Notes: a model not told the origin generated them from the sequence alone. Positions 1 to 8,989 are shown, counted from the first letter of the stretch. The stretch is 64,000 bases of DNA from Ralstonia wenshanensis (GCF_021173085.1 NZ_CP076413.1:1550001-1614000); one strand, 5' to 3'. Program-made: numbers and translations.

Positions 1-609
1 GTTGAACTCGCCCACCGAGAGCGTCACCACTGTCAATGCCCCGGCCAGGATGCCGGGCTGCACGTTGGGCAGAACGATGGTGCGAAAGCGCTGCCAGAAC
101 GACGCGCCCAGGCTGGCGGCGCCCTCCTCCAGCGTCTTCAGGTTCTGGCCTGCCGCCACGGCTGCAACCGAGCGCACCATGAACGGCAGCGTGAACACCA
201 CATGCCCGACGACGATGAACCACAGGCTCTCGCGAAAACCGCCAAAGCCGCCATAGGCCACGATCAACCCCAGCGCCGTCGCCAAGCCAGGCAGCGCCAC
301 GGGCAGCGTCAGGAATTCTTCGATCAGGCGGCTTGCACGGCTCTGACGCCGCGCCAGTACATAGCCCGCAGGCACGCCGGCCGCGAGCACGATCACCAGC
401 GTGCACAGCGCCACCAGCAGCGACATCCAGATTGACGCCTGATACATATCCCAGACCTGGGCGACCCAATCGAGCGTCCATCCACTCTTGAATCCGCGGA
501 TGTAGTTGCGCGTCAGCCCCACGGCCATCGACAGCACAACCGGCACGATCAGGAACAGGCACAGCAGCAGCGTGATACCCCACTGGGCAATGGACAAAGC
601 GCGCTTCAT
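1..609 (-). CDS. ABC transporter permease (PotC/PhnV type), 3' end cut by window edge
   Basis: This is the second inner-membrane permease of a binding-protein-dependent importer. About 203 residues are visible before the window ends, so the C-terminus is missing. Hydrophobic segments alternate with short loops, and the EAA loop that docks onto the ATPase is recognisable near residues 158-183 (EEGAASLGASFW, then VLPNVQPG). The ATG overlaps the stop of the upstream permease in an ATGA arrangement, which indicates translational coupling. The family serves iron, thiamine, 2-aminoethylphosphonate or polyamine uptake. The substrate cannot be read from this sequence, and the ATPase gene should lie just beyond the left edge. 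Confidence 0.85.
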   Translation of the reverse strand, partial: MKRALSIAQWGITLLLCLFLIVPVVLSMAVGLTRNYIRGFKSGWTLDWVAQVWDMYQASIWMSLLVALCTLVIVLAAGVPAGYVLARRQSRASRLIEEFLTLPVALPGLATALGLIVAYGGFGGFRESLWFIVVGHVVFTLPFMVRSVAAVAAGQNLKTLEEGAASLGASFWQRFRTIVLPNVQPGILAGALTVVTLSVGEFN

Positions 610-1457
610 GCTGCCGCTCCGCTTGGGCTACCACTCGCCGTGCGCGCAATCGCCAGCACCAGCCACGTCACCACGCCCAGCACCACCGACAGCGCCGCCG
701 CCATCGCAATCCCGGCGTTGAGCGTGAACTCGGTATAGATCGTCATCGGCAAGACGTCGATATCGGTGGCGAGGGTGAAGGCGGTGCCGAATGCCCCCAT
801 CGACGTGGCAAAGCAGATCGCGCCGGAGGCGATCAGCGCTGGCGCCAATCCCGGCACCAGCACATCGCGCGTCACCTGCCACGACGATGCACCCAGCGAG
901 CGTGCCGCCTCTTCCAATGAACGATCGAGCTTTTCCGCCGCTGCCATGACCGTCAGCACCACCCGCGGAATCGAGAAATACAGGTAGCCGAGAAACAGCC
1001 CGCCGATGGAATAGGCGAAGACCCATTTCTCGCCGACGAGCTTGTGCGTGAGGTCACCCAGCAGGCCCTGGCGCCCGGCCAGCAGGATCACCATGAAGCC
1101 GACCACCACGCCGGGAAACGCCAGCGGAAACGTCAGCATGGCGGTAATCATCCGCTTGCCCGGCACGTTGTGGCGCACCAGAAACAACCCGGCAATGGTC
1201 GAGAGAATGAGCGTCGCCAGCGTGACCGCCGCCGACAGCACCACCGTCGAGAACAGACTGCCCAGGTAGCGTGGTGTGGTGAGCGCCGCCGTGTAGGTGG
1301 CGACCAGCCCTTCGCTGCCGCTCACACGCAGCAGCGCGGCCATCGGCAGCAGCCAGAACGCGCAGAACAGCGCGACGGCCGGTGCCAGCAACGCCACCCG
1401 CCACCGTGCGGGCAACACCGCATCGTCGGGCAAGGTGGTTCGGGTGACGGTGCTCAT
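606..1457 (-). CDS. ABC transporter permease (PotB/PhnU type)
   Basis: This is the first permease subunit of the importer, 283 residues with about six membrane segments. The EAA loop sits near residues 180-205 (EEAARSLGASSW, then VLVPGLAPALIASG). I chose the ATG at 1455-1457 because it lies just after the stop of the binding-protein gene. The frame stays open further upstream, but that stretch runs through the binding-protein gene in another frame. The order regulator, binding protein, permease, permease is typical of AfuABC/PhnSTUV systems. The substrate is unknown. Confidence 0.88.
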   Translation of the reverse strand: MSTVTRTTLPDDAVLPARWRVALLAPAVALFCAFWLLPMAALLRVSGSEGLVATYTAALTTPRYLGSLFSTVVLSAAVTLATLILSTIAGLFLVRHNVPGKRMITAMLTFPLAFPGVVVGFMVILLAGRQGLLGDLTHKLVGEKWVFAYSIGGLFLGYLYFSIPRVVLTVMAAAEKLDRSLEEAARSLGASSWQVTRDVLVPGLAPALIASGAICFATSMGAFGTAFTLATDIDVLPMTIYTEFTLNAGIAMAAALSVVLGVVTWLVLAIARTASGSPSGAAA

Positions 1458-1459
1458 GC

Positions 1460-2491
1460 TCAGCGGACCTCGTTCAGGTAGCGCGTGCCAAACGCCTGCT
1501 GGCCGGCCGCCATCTTGTTGAAGTCGACGGTCTTTGCGCGGGCGTATTCGCTGGCCGGCAGGAAGCGCGAGGCGGCTTCCTTGCTCATGGCGCTGGCGCG
1601 CACCGGGCGCAGGTAGGCGTTGGCCCACAGCGTCTGGCCTTCGTCCGACAGCACGAAATCCAGCACCTTCTTGGCATTCTCGGCATGCGGCGCACCGGCG
1701 GTCAGGCTCATCACATATGGCACGGCAATCGTGCCTTCCTGCGGAATCACAAACTCCACGTTGGCGTGATCCTTGTACTTGGCGCGATAGGCGTTGAAGT
1801 CGTAGTCCAGCAGGATGGGGATTTCGCCTGCCACGACGCGCGCGTAGGCGGTCTGCTTCGGCACGATCGGCGCGTTCTTCTTCAACTGCTTGAACCACTC
1901 GATGGCGGGGCTGAAGTTGTCGAGCGTGCCACCCAGCGCCTGGTTGACCGCCACGGCGCCCACGTAGCCGACAAAGGCACTGCTCGGGTCCAGATAGCCC
2001 ACCATGCCCTTGTATTCGGGCTTGAGCAGATCCTTCCACGAGCGCGGCACGGGCTTGCCTTCCAGCGCGTCCTTGTTGACGAAGAAGCCCAGCGTGCCGG
2101 AGTGGATCGAGAAGAACGCGCCATCCGGGTCTTTCATGCCGGCCGGAATGTCTTCCCAATGCTTCGGCTTGTAGTTCGCGACCAGGCCCTTTTCCTTGGC
2201 CTGATACGCGGACGTGATACCCAGGTAGGCCACGTCAGCCACGGGGTGCGATTTCTCGGCCAGCATCTGTGCGATGGCCTGGCCGGAATTCTTGTTGTCG
2301 AACGGCACGGTAATGCCGGTCTTTTCCTTGATGGCCTTGATCTGGCTGGCCCAGTCGGCCCATTCGGGCGGGCAGTTGTAGCAGATGGCGACTTGCTGGC
2401 CAGCAGGTTGAGCGTGCACCGGCGCAGCCAGGGCAAATGCGCCGGCTGCCACGAGGCCGCACGCGCGCAGCCATTGAACGAGACGTTTCAT
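1460..2491 (-). CDS. ABC transporter periplasmic substrate-binding protein (AfuA/PhnS/PotD type)
   Basis: This is a periplasmic binding protein of 343 residues. It has a clear signal peptide with a basic start, a hydrophobic core and a likely cut after VHA near residue 27. A CxxC pair (CYNC, about residues 37-40) follows in the mature N-terminus; it is unusual for this fold and could form a disulfide. The pattern of short motifs such as GTLGFFVNKDAL and WKDLLKPEYKG is that of the family-1 extracellular solute-binding group, which includes iron(III), phosphonate and thiamine binders. The start overlaps the stop of the LacI-type regulator gene by four bases. The ligand is not determined. Confidence 0.88.
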   Translation of the reverse strand: MKRLVQWLRACGLVAAGAFALAAPVHAQPAGQQVAICYNCPPEWADWASQIKAIKEKTGITVPFDNKNSGQAIAQMLAEKSHPVADVAYLGITSAYQAKEKGLVANYKPKHWEDIPAGMKDPDGAFFSIHSGTLGFFVNKDALEGKPVPRSWKDLLKPEYKGMVGYLDPSSAFVGYVGAVAVNQALGGTLDNFSPAIEWFKQLKKNAPIVPKQTAYARVVAGEIPILLDYDFNAYRAKYKDHANVEFVIPQEGTIAVPYVMSLTAGAPHAENAKKVLDFVLSDEGQTLWANAYLRPVRASAMSKEAASRFLPASEYARAKTVDFNKMAAGQQAFGTRYLNEVR

Positions 2492-3558
2492 CGAGACGCT
2501 CCTTGCGTATCAGACGTGAGGGAAGAAACAACGGAGAGAGACGCTTCTGCCGGCGCACGGGCCAGCGTGCCGCCCGCCAGCAGACGGTGCGGCAACGTAA
2601 TCGAGGGCACCGCCTCGCCAGTGATGCGGCGGGCCAGCGCCATGGCTGCGTCGGTGCCGATCCTGCGATGCGGCTGCGCCACCGTCGCCAGCGTGGGCGA
2701 AAGCCACTGCCCCATCGCCAGGCCATCGAAGCCGACGACGCTGACGTCTTCTGGCACGCGCAGGCCCATCTCGCGCAGCGAGCGGATGGTGAGCAAGGCA
2801 AGGCGGTCGTTGCTGCAGAAAATGGCGGTCGGCCGCGGCGGCGCCAGCAGGCGGGCCAGCTCGGCTGGCAGCATGGCGTCGGCATTGAAGTCAATTTCGA
2901 CCGGCGGCTGCGGCGCAATGCCGGCCGCCTCCAGCGCTTCGCGGTAGCCGTCGTGGCGCAGTGCTGCACGGTCGGAGGCGGCCAGCGTGCCGGTGAGCAT
3001 GCGGATCTGGCGGTGGCCCTGTGCGAGCAACGCGCGGATGGCGTCGCGGGCAGCGGCCCGGTTGTCGACGGTCACACAGCAGCGGGCAGGAATGCGCGCC
3101 TGGCCGACCGTGTCGTTGTAGACCAGCACATAAGGCACATGCTCGGCGTCGAGGCGATCGAGATGCGGATTGGCGGCGGCATCGGCCACGGTCAGGATCA
3201 GGCCGTCGACGCGCTGTTCGAGCATGGTCTCGATGGCGCGGGCTTCTCGCTCGCGGTCGTAGGCGGTGGTCATGAGCATCACGCGCTGGCCTGTGATGGA
3301 CGCAGCCTCCTCGATGCCCTGCATGCATTCGGCAAACACGGGGTTGGCCAGCGATGGCAGCACCACGCCCAGCAAGCCCGTGCGCTCGGCGCGCAACTGG
3401 CGGCCCAGCGCGTTCGGGCGATAGTGCAGCGCATCCATGGCAGCCTGCACGCGAGCCAACGTCGAGGCACTCACCCGCTCCGGCGTATTGACCGCCCGCG
3501 ACACCGTGGCAATCGAAATGCCGGCATGCGTCGCCACGTCCTTGATGCTGCTGCCCAC
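2488..3558 (-). CDS. LacI-family transcriptional regulator
   Basis: The protein has 356 residues. An N-terminal LacI helix-turn-helix is clear (IKDVATHAGISIATVSRAVN, residues 5-24) and is followed by a periplasmic-binding-like sensor domain. The start is a GTG with an AAGGGG ribosome-binding site a few bases upstream. The gene is first in the operon and overlaps the binding-protein gene by four bases, so it very likely controls that importer and itself. A perfect 14-bp palindrome in its own promoter (3577-3590) fits autoregulation. LacI-type regulators usually sense sugars or nucleosides, which is unusual next to a phosphonate/iron-type transporter. Confidence 0.9.
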   Translation of the reverse strand: MGSSIKDVATHAGISIATVSRAVNTPERVSASTLARVQAAMDALHYRPNALGRQLRAERTGLLGVVLPSLANPVFAECMQGIEEAASITGQRVMLMTTAYDREREARAIETMLEQRVDGLILTVADAAANPHLDRLDAEHVPYVLVYNDTVGQARIPARCCVTVDNRAAARDAIRALLAQGHRQIRMLTGTLAASDRAALRHDGYREALEAAGIAPQPPVEIDFNADAMLPAELARLLAPPRPTAIFCSNDRLALLTIRSLREMGLRVPEDVSVVGFDGLAMGQWLSPTLATVAQPHRRIGTDAAMALARRITGEAVPSITLPHRLLAGGTLARAPAEASLSVVSSLTSDTQGASR

Positions 3559-3576
3559 TGCGTGCCCCTTGGAATG

Positions 3577-3590
3577 TGTAAACGTTTACA
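3577..3590. promoter_or_regulatory. LacI-type operator palindrome
   Basis: TGTAAACGTTTACA is a perfect 14-bp palindrome with a central CG, the classic architecture of LacI/GalR operators. It lies 19 bases before the GTG of the LacI-type regulator and also faces egtB on the other strand. Autoregulation of the downstream importer is the simplest reading. Binding is inferred. Confidence 0.7.
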
Positions 3591-3799
3591 TCGTAGGCGG
3601 CCGCAGTGACTGTTTCATGACAATCGATGCTGCAGTGCAGTCATCGCCGCAACGCAGCATCGCCAGGGTTGTGCATGGCAAAGTTACAAAGCTCGCATAT
3701 GCTTCTTACGAAAATGGGCAGGCGGCGTGCGCCAACGCGCGCGCAGCGGCATGGCCCACTTGCTGCTGTGCTGTTCTCGCTGCCTGCTCTGGAGACCCC

Positions 3800-5098
3800 A
3801 TGCGCGTATCGCCCGTTTTTGATGTGCCAACTACCGCCCTGCCCGTGCTGATGCAGCACTACGGCGTCGTGCGAGCGCAATCGCTGGCCCTGGCCGCGCC
3901 CCTGTCCGACGCCGACGCCACCGTCCAATCGATGGACGACGCCAGCCCCGCCAAATGGCATCTGGCCCATACGACGTGGTTTTTTGAAGAATTCATCCTG
4001 GGCCCGAACGTGCCGGGCTACCGCTCGCCGGACGCACGCTACCGCTACCTGTTCAATTCGTATTACGAGACCGTGGGTGCGCGGCACCCGCGCCCGCGCC
4101 GTGGCATGCTTACCCGCCCCACGCTCGACGAAGTGCGTGCCTATCGAGCCCATGTCGATGCGGCCATGCAGGGCTTGCTGGCCGACGGCGTAACGGATGA
4201 CCTGGCGCGCCTGATTACGCTTGGTCTGCACCACGAGCAGCAGCATCAGGAACTGCTGTTGACCGATCTGCTCCACTTGTTTGCACAGAATCCGCTATGC
4301 CCGGCCTATGCAGAAACGCCGCCGCCACGCGTGCATCCGGCGCCCGCGCAACCAGGCTGGGTGAGCTTCCAGGGCGGCGCAGTGCAGATCGGCAAAACCG
4401 AGTCCGATGCAGGTTTCATGTTCGATTGCGAAGGCCCGCGCCACACGGTGTGGCTTGAGCCCTATGCGTTGGCCACGCACCCGGTCACCAACCGCGAGTG
4501 GCTTGCCTTCATGCAGGACGGCGGTTACCGGCAGCCAACGTTGTGGCTCTCCGACGGCTGGGCATGGGTGCAGCGCGAAGGCATTGACGCCCCACTCTAC
4601 TGGCGCGCCGGCATGGACGAGGCCGAAGGTTGGCAGCAGATGTCGCTGCACGGCCTGCAGCCGGTGGATCTGGACGCGCCGGTCACGCACGTCAGCTTTT
4701 ACGAGGCCGACGCCTACGCCCGCTGGGCCGGCGCCCGCCTGCCGACGGAAGCCGAATGGGAGCACGCCGCAGAAGGTCTGCCCGTGCAAGGCAACTTTGC
4801 CGGCCAGGGCGCGCTACGACCGTTGCCCGACCACGGCATCGCCGAGGCCAGCAGCCTGCGTCAACTGTTCGGTGATGTGTGGGAATGGACCGCCAGCCCT
4901 TATGGCCCCTACCCGGGCTTTGAGCCAGCCGAGGGGGCCGTGGGGGAATACAACGGCAAGTTCATGTGCAGCCAGATGGTGCTGCGTGGCGGGTCGTGCG
5001 TGTCGCCAGAGGGGCATCTGCGGGCGACGTATCGCAATTTCTTCTACCCGCACCAGCGGTGGCAGTTCACCGGAGTGCGGCTGGCAAAGCGGGCGTGA
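3800..5098 (+). CDS. egtB: Ergothioneine biosynthesis sulfoxide synthase EgtB
   Basis: EgtB is a non-heme iron enzyme that joins hercynine to a cysteine-containing thiol using oxygen. The 432-residue protein has the expected two parts. The N-terminal DinB-like bundle carries iron-ligand histidines (HLAHTTW near residue 51 and HHEQQHQEL near residues 136-144). The C-terminal FGE-sulfatase domain carries the FGDVWEWTASPYGPYPGF and LRGGSC motifs. I chose the ATG at 3800, preceded by GGAGA; the frame is open upstream but lies antisense to the LacI-type gene. There is no SAM-methyltransferase (EgtD) gene beside it and no OvoA-type C-terminal methyltransferase domain. Confidence 0.88.
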   Translation: MRVSPVFDVPTTALPVLMQHYGVVRAQSLALAAPLSDADATVQSMDDASPAKWHLAHTTWFFEEFILGPNVPGYRSPDARYRYLFNSYYETVGARHPRPRRGMLTRPTLDEVRAYRAHVDAAMQGLLADGVTDDLARLITLGLHHEQQHQELLLTDLLHLFAQNPLCPAYAETPPPRVHPAPAQPGWVSFQGGAVQIGKTESDAGFMFDCEGPRHTVWLEPYALATHPVTNREWLAFMQDGGYRQPTLWLSDGWAWVQREGIDAPLYWRAGMDEAEGWQQMSLHGLQPVDLDAPVTHVSFYEADAYARWAGARLPTEAEWEHAAEGLPVQGNFAGQGALRPLPDHGIAEASSLRQLFGDVWEWTASPYGPYPGFEPAEGAVGEYNGKFMCSQMVLRGGSCVSPEGHLRATYRNFFYPHQRWQFTGVRLAKRA

Positions 5099-5111
5099 CG
5101 CTTCACGCCCG
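5090..5111 (+). terminator. Hairpin overlapping the egtB stop codon
   Basis: CGGGCGTGA (5090-5098) pairs with TCACGCCCG (5103-5111) around a four-base loop. The stem contains the egtB stop codon and lies between convergent genes. No T-run follows, so it may be an mRNA 3'-end stabiliser or a weak terminator. Confidence 0.4.
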
Positions 5112-5126
5112 GTAGTTGCGTCGCGT

Positions 5127-5951
5127 CTAGCGGTTGCTGTCAAACAGCATGTTGGTTGGGGTGCCGATCGTTTCCTGGCCAGCCGGGCTGGGTGCCGCTG
5201 CGTCTCGTTTTGGTGCCGGCATTGGCGTTGACGTTGGCGTTGGTGTATCGGGCGCGCTTGCCTTGGCAGGCTGAGGGGCAGCCGCCGGAGCTGGCTGGCC
5301 AGCCTGCGCCGCCAGCTTGCGCCGGCGTGACTCCAACCCCGCCGCAATCTCATCCTGGTGATACCGCTTGGCGAAGTCGATCACGTCCATCTTCTGCTGG
5401 TTGCGCAGGTTCATGTCCGCGCCCTCGTCCAGCAGCAGCTTGACTGTCGTGATGTGCCCGCCCATGGCTGCCATCATCAGCGGCGTGGTCGCGTTGGGGC
5501 TTTCCGCATCGATATAGGCCGCGTGGTCGAGCAGGTATTTGACGATGTCGTCATACCCATTGGTGGCGGCGTAATGCAGCGCGGTCCAGCCGGTCTTGTT
5601 GACCTCCACGTCGTAGGTTTCCACCAGCAGCTTCACCATGGGCAACAGGCCCTGGTAGGCGGCCATCATCAGCGCGTTTTCGCCGGCAGCGTTGGTGCGT
5701 TCGAAATCGATGTTCTTGGCGCGGATGAGCGCCTCGGCCACCTCGATGTTCTTGTCCTTGAGCGCGTCGACCAAGAGCGGCGTGCCGTCGCGCGTGTTCA
5801 AGTTCGGGTCAACGCCCTGCGCGATGTACTTCTGCACCAGCGCCGGGCGGTTGTACTCGACGGCGTTGCGAAGATCGTCCTGCGGCGTGGCGAATGCTGC
5901 GCCTGAAAAAGCCATCGTCAGCGCCGCAGCCAGCGCGATCTTGTTCATCAT
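5127..5951 (-). CDS. Ankyrin-repeat protein, exported
   Basis: The protein has about 274 residues. It begins with a signal peptide (MNKIALAAALTMAF..., likely cut after AFA). Four to five ankyrin repeats follow, recognisable by GDTPL/GWTALHYAA-like helices such as TGWTALHYAATNGYDDIV and TTPLMMAAMGGHITTVKLLL. A Pro/Ala/Thr-rich low-complexity tail ends the protein. Ankyrin repeats bind other proteins, so a periplasmic scaffolding or inhibitor role is possible but unproven. Two adjacent ATGs (5951 and 5948) could serve as start. The longer open frame upstream is out-of-frame with tatD and is rejected. Confidence 0.8.
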   Translation of the reverse strand: MMNKIALAAALTMAFSGAAFATPQDDLRNAVEYNRPALVQKYIAQGVDPNLNTRDGTPLLVDALKDKNIEVAEALIRAKNIDFERTNAAGENALMMAAYQGLLPMVKLLVETYDVEVNKTGWTALHYAATNGYDDIVKYLLDHAAYIDAESPNATTPLMMAAMGGHITTVKLLLDEGADMNLRNQQKMDVIDFAKRYHQDEIAAGLESRRRKLAAQAGQPAPAAAPQPAKASAPDTPTPTSTPMPAPKRDAAAPSPAGQETIGTPTNMLFDSNR

Positions 5952-5961
5952 TTGCGTCAAG

Positions 5962-6765
5962 TTATCGCGGTATCGCATTGAATAGATTGAAGAAATTTTC
6001 GGTGGTGACCCCGGCAATGCGCTCCAGCGGCTCACCCCGCAGCGTGGCCAGGAATTCGCCCACGTGCCGCACGTATGCCGGCTCGTTGGTCTTGCCGCGG
6101 AACGGCACCGGCGCAAGGTACGGCGAGTCGGTCTCGATCAGCATGCGATCCAGTGGCACCTTCCTGGCGGTTTCCTGCAGGTCCACCGCGTTCTTGAAGG
6201 TGACGATGCCCGAGAACGAGATGTAGAAACCCAGGTCCAGCGCGGCCTTGGCCACGTCCCACGTCTCGGTAAAGCAATGCATGACCCCGCGTGCAGCCTC
6301 GGCGCCCTCTTCGCGCATGATGGCCAGTGTGTCGTCAGCCGACGAGCGCGTGTGGATCACCAACGGCTTGCCGGTCTGCTTCGACGCGCGAATATGCGTG
6401 CGAAAGCGGTCGCGCTGCCATTCCATGTCGGCCACGGTACGGTCGCCCAAGCGGTAATAGTCGAGACCGGTCTCGCCGATGCCGACTACGCGCGGGTGAT
6501 CAGCAAGGCTCAGCAGACGCTCCAGCGTGGGCTCTTCAATGGCTCTGCCTTCCTCAATGTCTGCTTCGGCATCAGGGTGCACGCCCACCGTGGCGTACAC
6601 GTTCGGTTCCTGCTCGGCGATCTCCAGCACGCTCGGAAAGTCTTCCAGCGTGACGGAAATGCACAGCGCGTGGGTGACGCGGTTTTCGCGCATGCGCGTC
6701 AGCAACTCGGGCAGGCGCGCGCGCAGGTCGGGAAAATTGATGTGACAGTGGGAGTCAACAAACAT
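5962..6765 (-). CDS. tatD: TatD-family metal-dependent hydrolase / DNase
   Basis: This is a TIM-barrel amidohydrolase-like nuclease of 267 residues. The metal-binding signature DSHCHINF is at residues 4-11. Further ligands are seen in the VVGIGETGLDYY, VIHTRSS, MHCFTE and IETDSPYLAP motifs. TatD proteins are Mg-dependent 3'-5' nucleases or deoxyribonucleases. The gene follows the PilZ gene and ends 10 bases before the ankyrin gene, so co-transcription is likely. The YcfH-type neighbourhood next to holB and tmk is conserved in many proteobacteria. Confidence 0.9.
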   Translation of the reverse strand: MFVDSHCHINFPDLRARLPELLTRMRENRVTHALCISVTLEDFPSVLEIAEQEPNVYATVGVHPDAEADIEEGRAIEEPTLERLLSLADHPRVVGIGETGLDYYRLGDRTVADMEWQRDRFRTHIRASKQTGKPLVIHTRSSADDTLAIMREEGAEAARGVMHCFTETWDVAKAALDLGFYISFSGIVTFKNAVDLQETARKVPLDRMLIETDSPYLAPVPFRGKTNEPAYVRHVGEFLATLRGEPLERIAGVTTENFFNLFNAIPR

Positions 6766-6817
6766 CGAATAATCAGAAGGTTACGGCGCAAACTTCATGC
6801 ACCGTATAAGGAAAAAA

Positions 6818-7237
6818 TCAGAGGGTTTGCGTCGGGCGCTGCGAGTTGATCTGCTTGCCGAGCAACTCTTCGATCACGCGGCGCAACACGCGGCACTGCT
6901 CATCTTCGCCAAGATGCACGCCAATGCCCGGCGTCTTGGCAGGAGTGCCCACCGGCGTGATCCAGGCCACCTTGCCGGCCACCTGATACTTCTGTGGGCG
7001 ATCCAGCAGCGACAGCACGAGGAAGACTTCCTCGCCAATTCGATAAGGGCGCTGCGTGGGCACGAAGATGCCGCCGTTCTTCAGGAACGGCATGTAGGCG
7101 GCGTGCAGGCCAGCTTCATCCTTGATGGCCAGCGAAACGATGCCCGGACGGGTCGGAGCGCCCGGCGCCGTGCCGGCTGCAGCGGGCGTGCCAGGGGAGA
7201 CGGGGGTGCCGGGCGTACGAAGAGGTGCAGTGCTCAC
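6818..7237 (-). CDS. pilZ: PilZ-domain protein (type IV pilus assembly PilZ type)
   Basis: The protein has 139 residues. A Pro/Thr/Ala-rich N-terminal linker of about 30 residues precedes a PilZ domain containing GGIFVPT, YRIGEEVFLVLSLL and GKVAWITP, then GIGVHL. The RxxxR and D/NxSxxG c-di-GMP motifs are not clearly present, which matches the non-binding PilZ protein that works with PilB and FimX in type IV piliation. The start is GTG. Its place between holB and tatD is the usual one for pilZ. Confidence 0.85.
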   Translation of the reverse strand: MSTAPLRTPGTPVSPGTPAAAGTAPGAPTRPGIVSLAIKDEAGLHAAYMPFLKNGGIFVPTQRPYRIGEEVFLVLSLLDRPQKYQVAGKVAWITPVGTPAKTPGIGVHLGEDEQCRVLRRVIEELLGKQINSQRPTQTL

Positions 7238-7279
7238 AGGGTGTCCACAGAGTGCAAACGTTCAGGTGCGGGTTCGGGT

Positions 7280-8290
7280 TCAGGCAGCCGGAAACAGCTG
7301 CCGGTAATCCAGCAAAAGACTTTCGATGACGAGTCGTGCCGCCAGCGGATGTTGCTCGGTGCGGCGCCGCGCTGGCAGGGCACGCGCAAAACGTTCCAGG
7401 CGATCCAGTGGGATGGTGTTTGCGCAACGTTGCAACACATCGCGCTGCGCCGGAAAGTAGCGCGGACGCCCCGCCAGGCGCGCCGCCATCAGGTCAAAGA
7501 CCCACCGGTGCATGGTACTGAGAACCGCCGGGACCGACAATTTTTGTAAATGATCGGCCGTGGCCAGCGCGTCTAGCTTTGCACCCTGGCCAAGCTGTTC
7601 GAGCAAAAACTGCAGCAGCGGACGGTCTTCTGACTCGGCGGCCGCCAGCGCGGCCAGTGGCGCATTGCCGAACTCCGCCAGCAGGTTTTGCGCATGCGGC
7701 ACGCCTTGCTGCTCCAGCCACTGGCGCGCGGCCTCGGGCTGCGGCGGCTGCAGCGGAAACTGCCTGCAGCGAGACAGGATGGTCGGCAGGATACGGTCGA
7801 TTCGGTCCGTCACCAGCAGGAACACAGTGTTCTGCGGCGGCTCTTCCAGCGTCTTTAGCAGCGCGTTGGCGCCCTCAGTCTGCAACGCGTCGAGCGGATA
7901 CAGCACCACCACCCGCAACCCGGCCCGGTGCGTGCCCACCCCCACCCCCTCGATCAGGTTGCGGACCTGCTCCATGCGGATGATCTTGCTCGGCGCCTTT
8001 TTCTTGCCGTCGGCGTCTTTCTCCGTCTCGGGCGCGTCTTCCATGGCTTCCGGGCGCACGAGGTGGAAATCCGGATGGTTGCCCTGCGCAAACCAGTTGC
8101 AGGCCGCGCATGTGCCGCACGGCTGGCCGTCGGCCGCGGGCGTATCACACAGCAGGCTCTGCGCGAAATGCATGGCGAAATCGCGCTTGCCGGTGCCAGC
8201 CTGGCCGTTGAGCAGAATCGCGTGCGGCAACTTGGCCCGCATGGCTTGCAGGCGGGTCCAGTCAGCGGATTGCCAGGGATAAAGCATCAT
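7280..8290 (-). CDS. holB: DNA polymerase III subunit delta'
   Basis: HolB is a clamp-loader subunit that helps load the beta clamp at primer ends. The protein has 336 residues. The P-loop-like stretch (NGQAGTGKRDFA), the zinc cluster (CDTPAADGQPCGTCAAC) and the sensor regions (TLEEPPQNTVFLLVTDRIDRILPTILSRC, broken here into LEEPP and SRC landmarks) are those of AAA+ clamp loaders. It follows tmk on the same strand with a gap of about 80 bases and precedes pilZ, a conserved order. Confidence 0.93.
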   Translation of the reverse strand: MMLYPWQSADWTRLQAMRAKLPHAILLNGQAGTGKRDFAMHFAQSLLCDTPAADGQPCGTCAACNWFAQGNHPDFHLVRPEAMEDAPETEKDADGKKKAPSKIIRMEQVRNLIEGVGVGTHRAGLRVVVLYPLDALQTEGANALLKTLEEPPQNTVFLLVTDRIDRILPTILSRCRQFPLQPPQPEAARQWLEQQGVPHAQNLLAEFGNAPLAALAAAESEDRPLLQFLLEQLGQGAKLDALATADHLQKLSVPAVLSTMHRWVFDLMAARLAGRPRYFPAQRDVLQRCANTIPLDRLERFARALPARRRTEQHPLAARLVIESLLLDYRQLFPAA

Positions 8291-8371
8291 GAATCAATGG
8301 GTTGCGTCAGATTATTGATGCAAAAACTAGTCGTGAAACCATTATTTCCGTATCCGAAATTGCCTGCAAAA

Positions 8372-8989
8372 TCAGAGCGTTGCAAGCAGATTCTCTAAGT
8401 CTTTCTGGATATCGGTTCGCTCCCGGTTGGCATTGAGCACGACAAATCGATCCGGCTCGGCTGCCGCGCGGCGCAGGTATTCGGCACGCGTGCGCAGGAA
8501 GAACTGCGCGGACTCGGCTTCGAACTTGTCTGGCGTCCGGGCATCGGCCAAGCGCGCGGCGGCAATCTCGGGGGCCAGATCAAACAGGATGGTTTTGGTC
8601 GGCTGCAGGCCCTGCTGCACCCAGCGCTCCAGCACCTCTAGCCGGTCGATCGCCAAGCCCCTGCCGCCGCCCTGATAGGCGAACGTGGCATCGGTGAAGC
8701 GATCGGAGATGACCCAATCGCCGGCGTCAAGCGCAGGCTGAATCACCTCCGCGATGTGCTCACGGCGACCGGCGAACATCAGCAGCGCCTCAGTTTCAAG
8801 GTGCATGCGCTCGTGCAGCAGCACTTCGCGCAGCCGCTCGCCCAGCGGCGTGCCGCCCGGCTCTCGGGTGACGACCACCTTTTTGCCCTGCGGAGCGAGC
8901 TTCGCCTGCAACTGCTGGGCAAACCACGCGAGGTGCGTGCTCTTGCCCGCGCCGTCGATCCCTTCGAATGTGATGAACTTGCCGGTCAT
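8372..8989 (-). CDS. tmk: Thymidylate kinase
   Basis: This enzyme phosphorylates dTMP to dTDP in DNA precursor synthesis. It has 205 residues, normal for the family. The P-loop [10 protein letters not shown] is at residues 9-18, and the dTMP-site motif [16 protein letters not shown] is present. The lid-region residues follow in the C-terminal half. Its ATG overlaps the mltG stop (ATGA), so the two genes are translationally coupled. Confidence 0.95.
   Translation of the reverse strand: MTGKFITFEGIDGAGKSTHLAWFAQQLQAKLAPQGKKVVVTREPGGTPLGERLREVLLHERMHLETEALLMFAGRREHIAEVIQPALDAGDWVISDRFTDATFAYQGGGRGLAIDRLEVLERWVQQGLQPTKTILFDLAPEIAAARLADARTPDKFEAESAQFFLRTRAEYLRRAAAEPDRFVVLNANRERTDIQKDLENLLATL

Noticed and set aside
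606-2159. One long frame joining the permease to part of the binding-protein region
   Set aside because: The upstream part is the binding-protein gene read in the wrong frame. The real permease start is the ATG at 1455-1457.
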